Source: Ailurus styani (taxonomy: Eukaryota > Chordata > Mammalia > Carnivora > Ailuridae). From it: a DNA stretch of 64,000 bases. The notes under the pieces were generated by a model. The model was not told where the DNA came from and searched no databases. It was given only the letters and a program-made list of their open reading frames with translations. This document shows positions 25,970 to 38,010 of this stretch, piece by piece (positions within the stretch are counted from its first letter, which is position 1; every line of letters begins with the position of its first letter). The stretch spans positions 460,584-524,583 of the forward strand of contig LNAC01000688.1 in assembly GCA_002007465.1 (NCBI GenBank), written 5' to 3'. The position numbers and the translations under genes were made by a program.

Positions 25970-26215
25970 CAAAAACTAAACTCATATGTGCAGTATAGTG
26001 ATTATAGTTAATACTGTGTTGTAAATTTGGAAATTGCTAGGAGAGTAGATCTTAAAAGTTCTCATCCCACAAAAAACAATTTAACTACATATGGTGTTGG
26101 ATGTTAACTAGGATTATTGTGGAGATAATTTTGCAAAATACTGAATCATTATGTTATACACGTGAAACTATCATAATGTTACATGTCAGTTATAACTCAA
26201 TTAAAAGATATTTAT

Positions 26216-26452
26216 TTAAAAAAAGATATTTATTGAGGATTTAATTTATACCAGCCACTTCTTTCAGTATTGTGGTTGTAAAAAATACCTTCTTTCCCCA
26301 TATCTATGAGGAATCACTTCATCTTTAAATAATTTTTTTTCAAAATGTTTATTATTAAACTGGTTGTGGGGTATATGGAGAGTCTCTGTAATATTCTTGG
26401 AACTTTCTGTAAATATAAAGCTATTCTAAAATATTATTAAAATTTTTAAAAA
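26216..26452 (+). mobile_element. L1 3'-end-like segment
   Basis: 'GGGGTATATGGAGAGTCTCTG' followed by 'CTGTAAATATAAAGCTATTC' and an A/T-rich tail is typical of L1 3' ends. It may be the true 3' end of the preceding L1 or a separate small insertion. Confidence 0.5.
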
Positions 26453-26902
26453 TTCAAAATACTCCATTATCATTTTAATACCTTTAGAATTTATCATGAT
26501 GTCAACTCTGTAATTCTTGATGTTAAAAATCTCTATCTTCTTTCTTTTTCCTGATCAGTTTGAGTAGGATTATCAATTTTATTAACCTAACCAAAGAACC
26601 AGCTTTTGGCTTCAACATTTTTTTTTTTACTATTTTTCTGTCTTCTATTTCATTGGTTTTTACTCTGATATGTATATATTTTCTTCTCCTTTCTTGAAGT
26701 TTTATTTATTCCTCTTTTTGTAGTTCCCTAAAGTAGAAGTGATGGCCACTGTTTTGGAGACCATTGTTTCTGAATATTGTGCTTAATTAAGTGCAATAAA
26801 TTTTGCACTTGACTGAAGAAATTTTGCTTTATCTGAATCCCATAAATTCTGACATGATTCATTCTTATTCTAATTTTTTCAAATACATTCTGATTTCTAT
26901 TT

Positions 26903-27089
26903 CTTTAAAGATTTATTTATTTATTTGAGAGAGAGAGTGAACAAGACAGCATGAGCAGGAGAGAGAATCTGAAGCAGATTCTGCAAGGAGCACAGAACTC
27001 AATGAGGGGTTTTATCTCAGGGCACCAAGATCATGACCCCAGCTGAAACCAAGAGTCAATGCTCAACTGACTGCCACCTAGGAACCCCT
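26903..27089 (-). mobile_element. CAN-SINE, old
   Basis: Diverged minus-strand SINE with TTTAAAGATTTATTTATTTATTTGAGA tail side. Target-site duplication CTGATTTCTATTT / CTAATTTCTATTT at 26890-26902 and 27090-27102, one mismatch. Confidence 0.92.
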
Positions 27090-27743
27090 CTAATTTCTAT
27101 TTTGAATGTAAACTTGTACCATACATTTTTTAGAAGTGTTTTTTATTTGGGAACTTTCCAAATATCTTTCCATTATTGATTTTTAATTTAATTCCATATT
27201 GGTCAGAAAACTTTAGTTACTTGATTCAATTTCATTTTATTGCAACTTATTCTGTTTGAATATATGATCAATAGGTCACATTTACATGATAAAATATGAT
27301 ATTATATGATAGAATAAGATATGATAGATCATATCATTGGTAAATTATTTGTGGGAATATGAAAAGAATGTGTACTCTGCTGTTATTGCATGAGGTGTTC
27401 TATAAATGTCAATTTGACTAAGTTGGACAATAATGTTTTCAAGTTTTCTGAATCTAAACTGCTTTATAAACACTTGTTTAATAAATTGTTGAAACTATAT
27501 GCTGAAACTGTTGCTATAATTGTGGATTTATTTATTTCTCCTTACAATTTTATTAGTTTTGTATATGTATATTTCAAAAGTCTATTATTATATGCATAAA
27601 CATTTAACATTGTATGTGTTCTTCAAAAATTGAATTTTTATCATCATGAAGTGACCCTGTTTATCCCACTAATGTATTTTCCTTTATTATGTCTGATAGC
27701 AATATAGCTATATAAACTTTTTCTTTGTATTAGGGCTAGCATG

Positions 27744-27749
<6 letters not shown>

Positions 27750-27774
<25 letters not shown>

Positions 27775-27906
27775 AGATTTTATTTTTTTATTTGACAGAG
27801 AGAGAGATCACAAGTAAGCAGGGAGGCAGGCGGGGGGGGGGGAAGCAGGCTCCCTGTGACCGGAGCTGAAGGTAGAGGCTTAACCCACTGAGCCACCCAG
27901 GCGCCC
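27750..27906 (-). mobile_element. CAN-SINE with internal deletion and (TA)n tail
   Basis: Minus-strand SINE of about 157 bp. The middle, which normally carries the GAGCAGAGAGCCCGATG segment, is missing: 'GCTCCCTGTGACC' joins directly to 'GGAGCTGAAGG'. Perfect 14-bp target-site duplication CTAGCATGATATAT at 27736-27749 and 27907-27920. A (TA)n run lies between the left duplication and the SINE tail, and there is an 11-G run near 27832. Confidence 0.93.
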
Positions 27907-28021
27907 CTAGCATGATATATCTTTATCCAACTTTTTACATATTTCTATTTATGTCTTCATATCTAAAGTGGATTTCATGTAGATGGTATATAGTTTTATC
28001 TATTCTGACAATCTTTGCCTT

Positions 28022-28275
28022 TGTAGTTTTGATTTGCATTTTCCTGACGATCAGTGATGTTGAGCATCTTTCATTACCTATTGGTCATCTGGATGTCTTC
28101 TCTGGCAAAATGTCTATTCATGTCTTCTGCCCATTTTTAACTGGATTATTTGTTTTTCTATTCTGTTCTATTGATCTATGTGTCTATTTTTTGCCAATAC
28201 CATATGGTTTTGATCACTAGAGTTTTGTAATATAACTCAAAGTCTGGAATTCTGATGCCTCCAGCTAGACTATCA
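28022..28275 (-). mobile_element. L1 fragment, ORF2 end/3' UTR
   Basis: The plus strand reads 'TTGATTTGCATTTTCCTGAC', 'TGTCTATTCATGTCTTCTGC' and then 'GATGCCTCCAGCTAGAC', complements of L1 3' landmarks. The order differs from the preceding element, so it is a separate or rearranged copy. Confidence 0.7.
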
Positions 28276-28289
28276 CTTTTAATAGATAT

Positions 28290-28800
28290 GTTAGAATAGA
28301 AGAAATATTTAAAAATCACAATTTAAATTTCATTTGCAAAAATCTAGAAAAAGAGCAACATATTAAACCTCAAGAAAATAGAAACTATAAAAATAAAAGC
28401 AGAAGTTACTGAAATGGAAAATAACTTATAAATATGGAAAATCAAATTCCAAGAGGTGGTTATTTCACAAAATTAATAAAAGTGAATAGCTCCTAGTAAA
28501 ACTGAGCATAAAAGAAAGAAGTGACATACTACTATTATTATCAATAATAGTTCCAAAAAGGTTCATCTAAAAATCTTGTGAAAAAAGATTTGAAAAATAT
28601 TACATGAATAAACTTAGAAAATTAAGTAGGCACAATTCTTGATATAACTTACCAAAAATTGCAAGGAGATGAAGATATGAATATTCCCATATACTTAAGA
28701 AATTAAAAATATTATTGAAAATATGGCAATAAAATTATAAGTCCAGATACCTTACCCAAGGCATTCTCCCAAACATATAAGAAAGATATATATTTACATA
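28290..28800 (+). mobile_element. L1 fragment, ORF2 central part
   Basis: Weak plus-strand match to the region before the reverse transcriptase ('AAAGCAGAAGTTACTGAAATGG', 'AATTAATAAAAGTGAATAGC', 'CATTCTCCCAAACATATAAG'). Heavily mutated. Confidence 0.5.
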
Positions 28801-29589
28801 AAAATAAACATATAATAAAAATGTCATTACTAGGAAGCTGAGAGGTGATAAGGTGAAATTATTTAATAAAATTGATTAAAGACAGAAAATGAGCATCAGA
28901 GAAGGAAAAGAAAAGGGGCAAATGGAAGAGAAATGGAAGAGTGTAGCCTCCAACCTAAATATATAGTCATATTGAGTGTAAATAGACTAAACAATTAAAT
29001 TAAATGTAGAGATTATTCCATTGGTGAGGGAAAGATTTAATAATACATGCTTGAATGTGCTGTTTATAAAAAAATTTTGATTTCTGTTGACACCAGAAAA
29101 TAGTCTCAGCTGAACGTAATTGGTTGCTAAGGCTATTACTAAGCAAAGTCTCTTATAGCAAGTTGCTGGTGTTCAGGCTGAGTTCTTGGAATATGTACAG
29201 TTTGTCTCAGCCCAAAGTTCATGGTTTCATCTGGTGAGGATGTGCATAAGTTCTCCTTTCTTAATGGCTTCTCAACTATTTAAAAATCCCTGGATGGCAA
29301 GGAATCAATTTCATTTCAACTTTTACAAGACTAAGAATTTGAACATTTTTATTTCTTTAGCTTTTGAAAATTTAATAGTATACAATTTTTTATTGTATCA
29401 GTTTATTAATTGTACCAATTTATCATTTAAACTAAATATATATTATTATTGGCCTTTTAATTCCTTATTCAGACACTGATGAGTTTTCATACTCTATTAA
29501 GTAGAATTAAGAATATTTAAATGAAGATATGGTCCCTATCCTAAATATAACACATGTATACTTAGCTATATTCACCCAAATTCATAAGT

Positions 29590-29625
<36 letters not shown>

Positions 29626-29698
29626 CACAATATTGTAAAGACAATGTTGGTGACTAAATATTCAATGATGAAAATGTGTGTTTTAGATAATAGGGACC
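28801..29698. other. No gene; faint L1 words and a CA repeat
   Basis: About 28950-29030 resembles the start of an L1 ORF2 ('GAGTGTAAATAGACTAAAC'). The rest is unassigned. The 97-codon open frame at 29186-29479 has no domain I recognise. Confidence 0.4.
29590..29622. repeat. (CA)n microsatellite
   Basis: About 16 CA units followed by CCCC. Confidence 0.95.
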
Positions 29699-29712
29699 AT
29701 AATTTATTACTC

Positions 29713-29913
29713 ATTTTTTTTAAGATTTTATTTATTTATTTGACACAGAGAGAGAGAGAGATTACAAACAGGCAGAGAGGCAGGCAGAGAGAGAGAAGGA
29801 AGCAGGCTCCCTGCGGAGCAGAGAGCCCGATGCAGGCCTCGATCCCAGGACCCTGAGATCATGACCTGTGCCAAAGGCAGAAGCTTTAACCCACTGAGCT
29901 ACCCAGGCACCCC
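29713..29913 (-). mobile_element. CAN-SINE, full length
   Basis: Minus-strand SINE close to the young consensus. Perfect 14-bp target-site duplication ATAATTTATTACTC at 29699-29712 and 29914-29927. Confidence 0.96.
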
Positions 29914-30129
29914 ATAATTTATTACTCTTTTTGAAATTTTCCAAATGGAGAAAATACTTGGATCACTAAAACATGAACAAGGTTTAGTTTGTAGTAATTT
30001 CCCTTTTTAAAAGCCACTCTTGAAAGTTAAATGAAGCTTAGCTACAAGAGGAAATGCATAGACTCTGAGATTAAAAAGTAAACTCTCTATCTTTAGAATG
30101 TATTTTCAATTCATTTTTGAATAATGACA

Positions 30130-33100
30130 GATTTATGTTTAATTTTCTTGAGATGCAATTGACATGTGAGATTGTATAAGTTTAAGGTGCACAAATTGCT
30201 GATTTGACATATTTATATATTGCAATATGATTCCCACCATAGTGCTAGCTAACACCTCTAGCACATCACATAATTATCATTATGAGTGTGTGTGGGGGGG
30301 ATATAATTAAGATTTAATCTTTTAGCACCTTTAAAGTGTATAGTACAGTATTTTCTGTATCACTACGTTATGCGTTAGATCTCTAGGTCTGACCTATCTA
30401 GTAGTTGCAAGTTTGTACCCTTAAACAACATCTCCCCCAAAACCCCCATCCCATGGCCCTTGTTAGCCACCATTCTACTCTCCTTTTATATATTCAGCTT
30501 TTTTAGAGTTCACGTATAAATAATATTTGTCTTTCTCTGTCTGACTTATCTCAGCATAATGCCATCAAGTTCTATCAATAAATGAGTGGACTTCCTTTTT
30601 CCTCATGGCTGAATAATATCCCATTGTATGTATATTCCATGAGTTTCTTATCTATTCATCCATTGATAGACACTTAGGTTGTTTTCATATCTTGGCTATT
30701 ATAAATATGCTGAAATAAACATAGTGCATATATCCCTTTGATATACTGTTTAAATTTTCTTTGGATTTATATCTTTATGTAAAATTGCTGGATCACATGG
30801 CAGTTCTATTTTTAGCTCTCAGACAAAACTCTACACTGTTCCCACATGGCTGAACCAATTTACACTCCCTTCCAACAGTGTGCAAGAGCTCCATTATCTC
30901 CTCATGCATGTTCAACACTTGTTATAGCTTGGTTTTTTGATATTAGTCATTCTTACAGGTACAAGGTGATATCTCATTGTGGTTTTGATTTTCATTACCC
31001 TAATAATTAGTGATGTGGAGCATCATTTTCAGGTACTTGTTGACTTTTTAGCTGTCTTTTTTTGCAAAATGTCTGTTTAGGTCCTCTGCCGATTTTTTAT
31101 TTGGGTTATTTTTGTTATTGAATTGTGAGTTCTTTATATATTTAGGATATTAGTCACTTATCTGATATATGATTTGCAAATATTTTCCTCCTATTCTATA
31201 AGCTACCTTTTCATTTTGTTTATTGTTCTGTTTTTTTTTTATTACTTGTGATTTTGGTGTCATATCCAAAGCATCATTGCTTAGGACAGTATCAAAGAGC
31301 TTTCTTGACATCTACATTTTCTTCTAGGAGTTTTATGGTATTAGTCTTATGTTTTAGTCTTTAACCCATTTTGAGTGATGTAAAATAAGGGTACAATTTC
31401 ATTTTTCTGCATGTATTTATCCACTTTACCAATGTCACTTGTAGAAGAGACTATCATTATTCTATTGTATGTTCCTTGCTCCCTTGTCAAATATTAGTTG
31501 GGCAGCACATATACAGGAGTTTATTTCTGGGTTCCTGATGTGGTCTATGTGTCTATCTTTTTTTTCCCTAGCAAGACAGTATTTTAATTACTATAGCTTT
31601 GTAATGGAGTTGGAAATCAGGGCATATGATCCCTCCAGCTTTGGTGTTCTTTCTCAGGATCACTTTGGCTATTTGTAGTCTTCTGTTGTTCCACACAAAT
31701 TTTAGGATTTTTTTTTTTGTTCTATTTCTGTGGGAAAAAAAGGCATTGGAAATTTGATAGTAATTGCATTGAGTCTATACATGGCTTGGGTATTATGGAC
31801 ATTTTAATAATATTAATTGTTCTGATACATGAACATGGAATACCTTTCCATTTGTTTCTGTCCTCTTCAGTTTCTTTCATCTCAAGTTCTTGAGAGTTCA
31901 TTGAATAGATCTTTCACTTCCTTAGTTAAATTTATTCCTAGGTATTTTTTATGCTATTGTGAAATATCGTTATTTCATTCTTTTTCAGATGTTTCACTGT
32001 TAGTTTAGAGAAACATAACTGATGTTGATTTTATATCCCTCAACTTCACTTTTACTTATTCCTTTCCAATGTGGATGCCACTTGTTTCTTTGTCTTACCA
32101 AATTGCTTTACCTAGGACTTCCAGTACTCTGTTGAATAAAAATGGCAAGTGTGGGTATCGTTGTCATATTTCCAATGTTAGAGAAAAAGATTTCAAATTT
32201 TCACTGTTGAGTATAATAGTAACTGTGAGTTTGTTTTATATAGCTTTTATTATTGTGAAGTATGTTACTTCTATACCCAATTTGCTGAGTATACAAATGA
32301 AATACATGAATAATCCCATGAGTATACCCATAAATGGGTCTTATATTTTGTCAAATGCTTCTTTTGCATCTATCATAATGATTATATGATTTTTATCTTT
32401 CATTCTCTTAATGTGGTATATCTCATGTATTGATTTGTGTATGTTGAACCATCCTTGCATCCCAAAGATAAATTCCACTAAGTCATGGTGTATAATTCTT
32501 TTAATGTGTTGTTGAATTCAGTTTGCTAATATTTTTTTGAGAATTTTTGCTTGTATATTTGTCAAGGATATTGTTCTGGAGTTTTCTTGTAATGTCTTTA
32601 CATAACTTTGGTATTGGGTCATTCTGCTAATCTCATACAATAAGTTTGGAAGTGTTCTTTCCTCTTCAAATTTTTTGGAAGAGCTTGAGAAGGATTGACA
32701 TGAATTATTCTTTAAATGTTTGGTTGAATTTACTAATGAAGCCTTTTGGTCCTGGAATTTTCTATGTTATGAGGTTTTAGATTACTAAGTCAATCCCCTT
32801 ATACTCGTTATTGGCATATTTAGATTTTCTATTTCTTTCTGACTCAGTCTTGGTAGGTTGAATATAGGAATGTATCAGTTTTTTTCTAGCTAATCCAAAT
32901 TGTTCATGTATTATTCATAATAGTCTCTTTTTTTTAAAGATTTTATTTATTTATTTGACACAGAGAGAGAGATTACAAGTAGGCAGAGAGGCAGGCAGAG
33001 AGAGAGAGAGAGGAGCAAGCAGGCTCCCTGCTGAGCAGAGAGCCTGATGCAGGCCTCGATCCCAGGACGCTGAGATCATGACCTGAGCCGAAAGCAGAGG

Positions 33101-33490
33101 CTTTAACCCACTGAGCCACCCAGGCACCCTCATAATAGCCTCTTATGATTCTATTTATTTATGTAGTATCAGTGGCAATGTCTCCTGTTTCATTTATAAT
33201 TGTATTTAGGTCTTCTCTTTTCATTCATTAATCTAGTTGAAGATTTGTTAATCTTGTTTATTTTAAAAAACAGTTCTTACTTTTGTTGATTTTTTTTCTA
33301 TTGTTTTTATGGTCTCCCTTCCATTTTCATGTTGATTTTTATTATTTCCTTCCTTCTGCTAAATTTGGGCCAGTTTTTCCTCTGTTTCTAGTTCCTTGAA
33401 GTATAAGATGAGATTTTTTTAAAATTTGAGATCTTTCAATTTTCTTAATATATGCATCTGCCACTATAATTATAATGTATTTAGCTTTAA
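30130..33490 (-). mobile_element. Long old L1, 5'-truncated
   Basis: Minus-strand L1 of about 3.1 kb without its SINE. From left: 3' UTR ('TTCTTGAGATGCAATTGACA'), ORF2 C-terminus ('CATGGCTGAATAATATCCC', 'TTGCTGGATCACATGGCAG'), reverse transcriptase region (about 31400-32700), ending near 33490 ('TCAATTTTCTTAATATATGC'). Short open frames inside, such as 32069-32389, are antisense to ORF2 and have no function that I can infer. A SINE interrupts it at 32929. Confidence 0.85.
32929..33129 (-). mobile_element. CAN-SINE inside L1
   Basis: Minus-strand, full length, close to the young consensus. Target-site duplication TCATAATAGTCTCT / TCATAATAGCCTCT at 32915-32928 and 33130-33143, one mismatch. 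Confidence 0.95.
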
Positions 33491-35980
33491 CCTGGGGCCT
33501 CTTTTCCTGTTTCATGCATTGTTACAAATTGTATGTGGAGGTGGAAGTAAGCAATAACTGCATTTCTGGTGCATACACAAATGGAAACTGACTTTATCCC
33601 CAAAAACATTATTTGTTTAGGTTTAAAAAAAAACGAGTTAAATATGTACACAGGTGATATACTTCATTCACAATTAAAGAAATTTTAAAAGTTAATAATT
33701 TCCCAGATTTTTCAAAGTAAAACTTGTACAGATTAGAATATATATATATTTTACAATCTGAAGATTCTTCTTAATCACTAAAATTACCTAATTTACCTCT
33801 TTTCACAGGACAGCCTCTGAGCTCTTCAACAAAAATCCAAAACAATCCTTGAATACCTAGTTAGTTCTAGAACATGCTGGTACAGGGCCCGGCTGTGTAT
33901 TGCTCTTCACTCTTCTATCACCACTTTATATCCTTGATTGATAAATGGCGATGTGCGAGGCCAGTGTATATGTATATATGCACACACACACACTTATATA
34001 CATATATACACACATAATTTATACACAAAATTGTAAAAAAAAGTGAATTTTTTATGAATTCAGAAAATACTGTTAGGTGTCAGTGGAGGATGATTTGAAC
34101 TGAAAAAATAATTAAGACTGTTCATGAATCACAGATAACAAGTAGTAAAACAGGAGAATAGTAAGTGAAAAAGTGATTTAGTGATAAATGATGGTGAAGC
34201 TTGAGAATTCTCAACTTAATTGTTGGAAGAAAAGAAAAAACAACAAAGCTGACTCTTCAAGCTATCAGGATTCCTAATGGAAACAGCTTATTTGAGGTGT
34301 CACAGAATTGGAAACCATAAAATTAGTTCTGTCCATCAAAATTAATCAGTTTTATGGAGAAATGTACTAATGATTCAATACTTCTACTCACTGGAGGAGA
34401 GACTGGCAAGAATCTGAAATAATGTTCTAAATTCCCTAACTGCTGAATTATTTTTCTAATAAGTTCTGTAATTATTGCACATACTTCATACTTTTACCTT
34501 CACTTAAATCAGTTCTGCTCCAAATATGACATGAGGGAAGATATTGCTGAACATTAGTCTTTAATGTGCTTTGATTTATAGCAAATGATGTTTAATATCC
34601 CTATAATTACTAATAAAACTCTTTTATTTCATTTTTATATTCCTATGGAAGAGAGCTGAAAAGTCCTAATGGAATTGATTGTCAGAGTTATTTCCAAATT
34701 CAAAAATATAATTTCTCAAATATTAAAACTCTCTTTAGTTCTCTATATTTTACACCTTCAGTGTAAAACATAAAGAACTGAAAGAAAATATTACATTTTA
34801 TAAAATTGACTTTAATTTAATATTTATGAAATAAGCTCCATTGTACGAATATCATATTCCCAACATTGACCAACATTGCTCATCCATATATTAATTTCCT
34901 TGTGGGTAAAATATTTCTAGAATTTTATCACATTTACAGTGAAATAAAGGTTTCTGGATTGTATTTTCTTATTGGAAAACATCAACTATTTAAGAAACTT
35001 GGCTCTAAGATAGCTTTATACCTTCACACTAATCAATTCAATTCATTGCTATAATAAACACACACTTAAATTATGAGTAATACAAAACTCAGTTTAACAG
35101 ATAAAAATCCAAGTTGACAACTCAAAGAAAAATAATTTTCTTTGTCTAAACTTTAATTTCTACTTTGACCACCTCTATCCCAGCCTCCCTCTGTGGGCTT
35201 ACCCAAAATACATAAAAGATTTTCTTTTACCCTCCCAGACCTCAAGAGGTGGGGAGGCTTTTTGCAGAGGGCTGAGGCTTGAGCACTGGGGGAGGTGTGT
35301 GGTCCTGGTTTGTCATCCATCCACTATGGTGTTACCTGAGATGCACAGTGCTCCTGTCAAGCTTTAATTGTTAATTCACAGGTACCATTCCTGAATCCTT
35401 CCTCATTCCAGCATCAAGTCTCCTGAGGTCTGGAGGCCACATGAGATTATTCTGGTGCTTTCAAGCCACTTTGGAGCTACAGGAAGTGCTTAGAGGCTCC
35501 ATTTACCTGGACTAGGCTTTCTCAATCCGGATTTGTCATCTAAACTGCATACCAATTAATGACTTGAGTGACTATTTTCTGAACTTTCCAGGCCTGCTAC
35601 ATTATCAGTACCATTCTAGATGCATAAGATATTAAGTCAATTCTCTAGTAGAACCAACAATTTCTAGACTATGCAGGGATGTAGTAGTGTTTTCAGACCC
35701 GTTTGGAAATGGCATGGGAATCTGATTAGGGTTAAGTGCAGTGCATAGTACCCCTTCTCGGCAGCCCATCAATATATAAACCCTACAGACTTTCTCTCTG
35801 ATTTGCTCACTACCGCATCTGGGATATCATATGTAGTTGGAAAGATTGTTTTGGTTTGTTATTTATACATCTAAATTTTTTTCTGTATTATTTAAGCCTG
35901 CTTGACAAGCCAATGATTTGACACGGAATTCTGTGTAATGAATGAATGCAGAATACCAAATCAAATGGGCAAGGTTAAGA
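33491..35980. other. No gene seen
   Basis: Apparently unique AT-rich sequence. A CA/TA low-complexity patch lies at about 33965-34027. I see no SINE and no long open frame. Confidence 0.5.
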
Positions 35981-35994
35981 ATAATCACTGGAGG

Positions 35995-36172
35995 CTGCCT
36001 GGGTGGCTCAGTTGGTTGGGCAACTGCTTTTGGCTCAGGTCACAATTCCGGACTCCCGGGATCGAGTCCCACATCGGGCTCCCAGCTCCATGGGGAATCT
36101 GCTCCTCTCTCTGATCTTCTTCCCTCTCATGCTCTCTTTCTCTCAAATAAATAAATAAAATCTTAAAAAAAA
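35995..36172 (+). mobile_element. CAN-SINE, first of a same-site pair
   Basis: Plus-strand SINE with TCTCATGCTCTCTTTCTCTC-type 3' part and AAATAAATAAATAAAATCTT tail. Flanked by ATAATCACTGGAGG (35981-35994) and AAATCACCGGAGG (36173-36185). The second flank also serves as the left flank of the next SINE. Confidence 0.93.
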
Positions 36173-36185
36173 AAATCACCGGAGG

Positions 36186-36386
36186 GTGCCTGGGTGGCTC
36201 AGTCAGTTAAGCAACTGCCTTCTGCTTAGGTCATGATCCTGGACTCCCAGGATCCAGTCCCACGTTGGGCTCCCTGCTTAACCGGGAGCCTTCTTCTCCC
36301 TCTGTCTCTCACCCCACTCTCATGCTCTCTCTCTCTCTCTTTCTCTATCTCTCAAATACATAAATAAATAAAATCTTATATAAAAG
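36186..36386 (+). mobile_element. CAN-SINE, second of a same-site pair
   Basis: Plus-strand SINE related to, but differing at many positions from, the one before it. Left flank AAATCACCGGAGG (36173-36185), right flank ATAACCACTGGAGG (36387-36400), so three versions of one target site bracket two insertions. Confidence 0.93.
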
Positions 36387-36563
36387 ATAACCACTGGAGG
36401 AAAAAAAAGGGGTTGGTAATTGAGTAGGGAATAGAGATCAATATTTCAAAACTATTTGTATGCTACACAAACAATACAAAGGTAAATATATAAAGTCCTC
36501 ATGGAATTAACAATTTGGAATAAAGCATATAATTTAATAAGTGGCTCATATGGAGTTTTTTTT

Positions 36564-36747
36564 TAAAGATTTTATTTATTTATTTGACAGAGAGAGAGAG
36601 AGAGAGATCACAAGTAGGCAGAGAGAGAGAGGAGTAAACAGGCTCTCTGCCGAGCAGAGAGCCCGATGCGGGCCTCGATCCCAGGACCCTGAGATCATGA
36701 CCTGAGCCGAAGGCAGAGGCTTTAACCCACTGAGCCACCCAGGCGCC
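36564..36747 (-). mobile_element. CAN-SINE, full length
   Basis: Minus-strand SINE close to the young consensus. Target-site duplication CATATGGAG plus a T-run, at 36547 and 36748 onward; the T-run merges with the element's own tail. Confidence 0.95.
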
Positions 36748-36814
36748 CATATGGAGTTTTTTTTTTAATTGAAATATGCAAGACATGAAAATAACTAATA
36801 CTTATTGATCCCAG

Positions 36815-36965
36815 ATCATGCAAATGACTTTTACATTTGCTATGGTGTCTCTGTTAGGTGTTATCACCAGCAATTTACAAATAGGGAGGGCAATGCTCAG
36901 AGAGGTTGACTAAGATAATGAAGTTAATTAGTGATGGAGGCTAGAGTTTAACCCATGTTGTTAGT
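36815..36965 (+). mobile_element. MIR SINE remnant
   Basis: Ancient MIR-like word order: 'TTTACAAATAGGGAGGGC', 'CTCAGAGAGGTTGACTAAG', 'TTAGTGATGGAGGCTAGAG', then 'AACCCATGTTGTTAGTCTCC'. Diverged but ordered. Confidence 0.65.
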
Positions 36966-37580
36966 CTCCCATTATTTTACATGTAAGGACAGAAGATATT
37001 TAGGTAATGCTAATGAAATCAAGATTTTTCTAAAAAAAATGTGTAAATAACAATACTATTAGATTCAAAACCATCAAGTGGGATAGAAACTTGGCTCCCC
37101 TCCAGAACATCTACATATTTATCCTTACAGTGACAGTGATTGATACAAGGACACCAAATTTTCTGTGTAAAACAATTTTTAAAACAGTTCCTCTAATATA
37201 ATCAAAGATACAAAACACACACATCAGCTACAGGGAGCAGAGCACAAAGCGGCATAGCCACAAAGCATTCACACTTCCTAAAGATACCTCCGATGGAAGA
37301 GAAGATGCCGTTAATGGAGGATAGTATTGTCTGTCTCTTACTCTTGGCCTCATCTGCTTTGTGGGAGACTCAGGTTTTCCCACCCAGTGTGGACAACAAC
37401 TAATGCTTGTTTGTGAAACTGTACTGGCAGGTGGGCAGACAGACCAGTTTCCAGGGAAAGTAGGGCTAGTACTAAGGCCTGTTTGAAACATGTTTCTCCT
37501 GTGCTCCTGCCAACGGGTCACTAAGGCTGTCCTTAATTTCTACAGAAGAAACTCTTTTTATCTCTGGATTATTCTCTATT
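36966..37580. other. No gene seen
   Basis: Unassigned sequence. A 97-codon minus-strand open frame at 37228-37521 encodes no recognisable domain. Confidence 0.5.
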
Positions 37581-37592
37581 TAAAAATGCTTC

Positions 37593-37810
37593 ACGGGCGC
37601 CTGGGTGGCTCAGTGGGTTAAAGCCTCTGCTTTCGGCTCAGGTCATGATCTCAGGGTCCTGGGATTGAGGCCTGCATCGGGCTCCCTGCTCAGCGGGGAG
37701 CCTGCTTCCCCCTCTCTCTGTCTGCCTGCCTCTTTACCTCCTTGTGATCTCTCTCCCTCTGTGAAATAAATAAATAAAATCTTTAAAAATAAATAAATAA
37801 AATAAAAAAA
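37593..37810 (+). mobile_element. CAN-SINE, full length
   Basis: Plus-strand SINE with intact head and a tail expanded by several AAAT units. Perfect 12-bp target-site duplication TAAAAATGCTTC at 37581-37592 and 37811-37822. Confidence 0.95.
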
Positions 37811-38010
37811 TAAAAATGCTTCTGATATTCAACCGAGACCTATTTTTGTACAACTTTACTACATAGAGCCTAGAAGAGGGGCTACTGGGCATCTATAATT
37901 TTACAACATGCCCCCAAAACAAAACAAACAAACAAACAAACAAAAAAAACATGCGCAATACTATAGACGATTCCCATACGTACACAGGTTTAAGAACCAT
38001 TGATCTAAAG

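Larger units (their letters stand above)
23662..26215 (+). mobile_element. L1 inserted into an older L1
   Basis: 5'-truncated plus-strand L1 starting in the reverse transcriptase domain. A stretch near 23770-23800 encodes a GTRQG-like motif. The catalytic FADD box is degraded to FPDG at 23885-23896 ('TTTCCAGATGGC'). ORF2 C-terminal and 3' UTR landmarks follow to 'TAACTCAATTAAAAG'. Two SINEs have inserted in it (25264 and 25840). TTCAAAA occurs at 23655-23661 and 26453-26459 and may be the target-site duplication, which would extend the insertion to 26452. Confidence 0.85.
26453..28015 (-). mobile_element. Old L1, 5' continuation
   Basis: Resumes the L1 interrupted at 23661. The plus strand reads 'CTGATCAGTTTGAGTAGG', 'AAAGAACCAGCTTTTGGC', then 'TCCATATTGGTCAGAAAAC' and 'GTGTACTCTGCTGTTATTG', the complement of the ORF2 region between endonuclease and reverse transcriptase. 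Two further SINEs have inserted (26903 and 27750). Confidence 0.8.

Noticed and set aside
20880..26452. A single L1 with a 5' inversion made by twin priming
   Set aside because: Both the minus and the plus parts carry an L1 3' end, and the minus-strand element resumes beyond the plus-strand one, which fits nesting and not inversion.
29590..29622. Regular short repeats as a possible CRISPR array (also at 10106, 25653, 53870)
   Set aside because: Dinucleotide and tetranucleotide microsatellites without unique spacers, in a mammalian genome.
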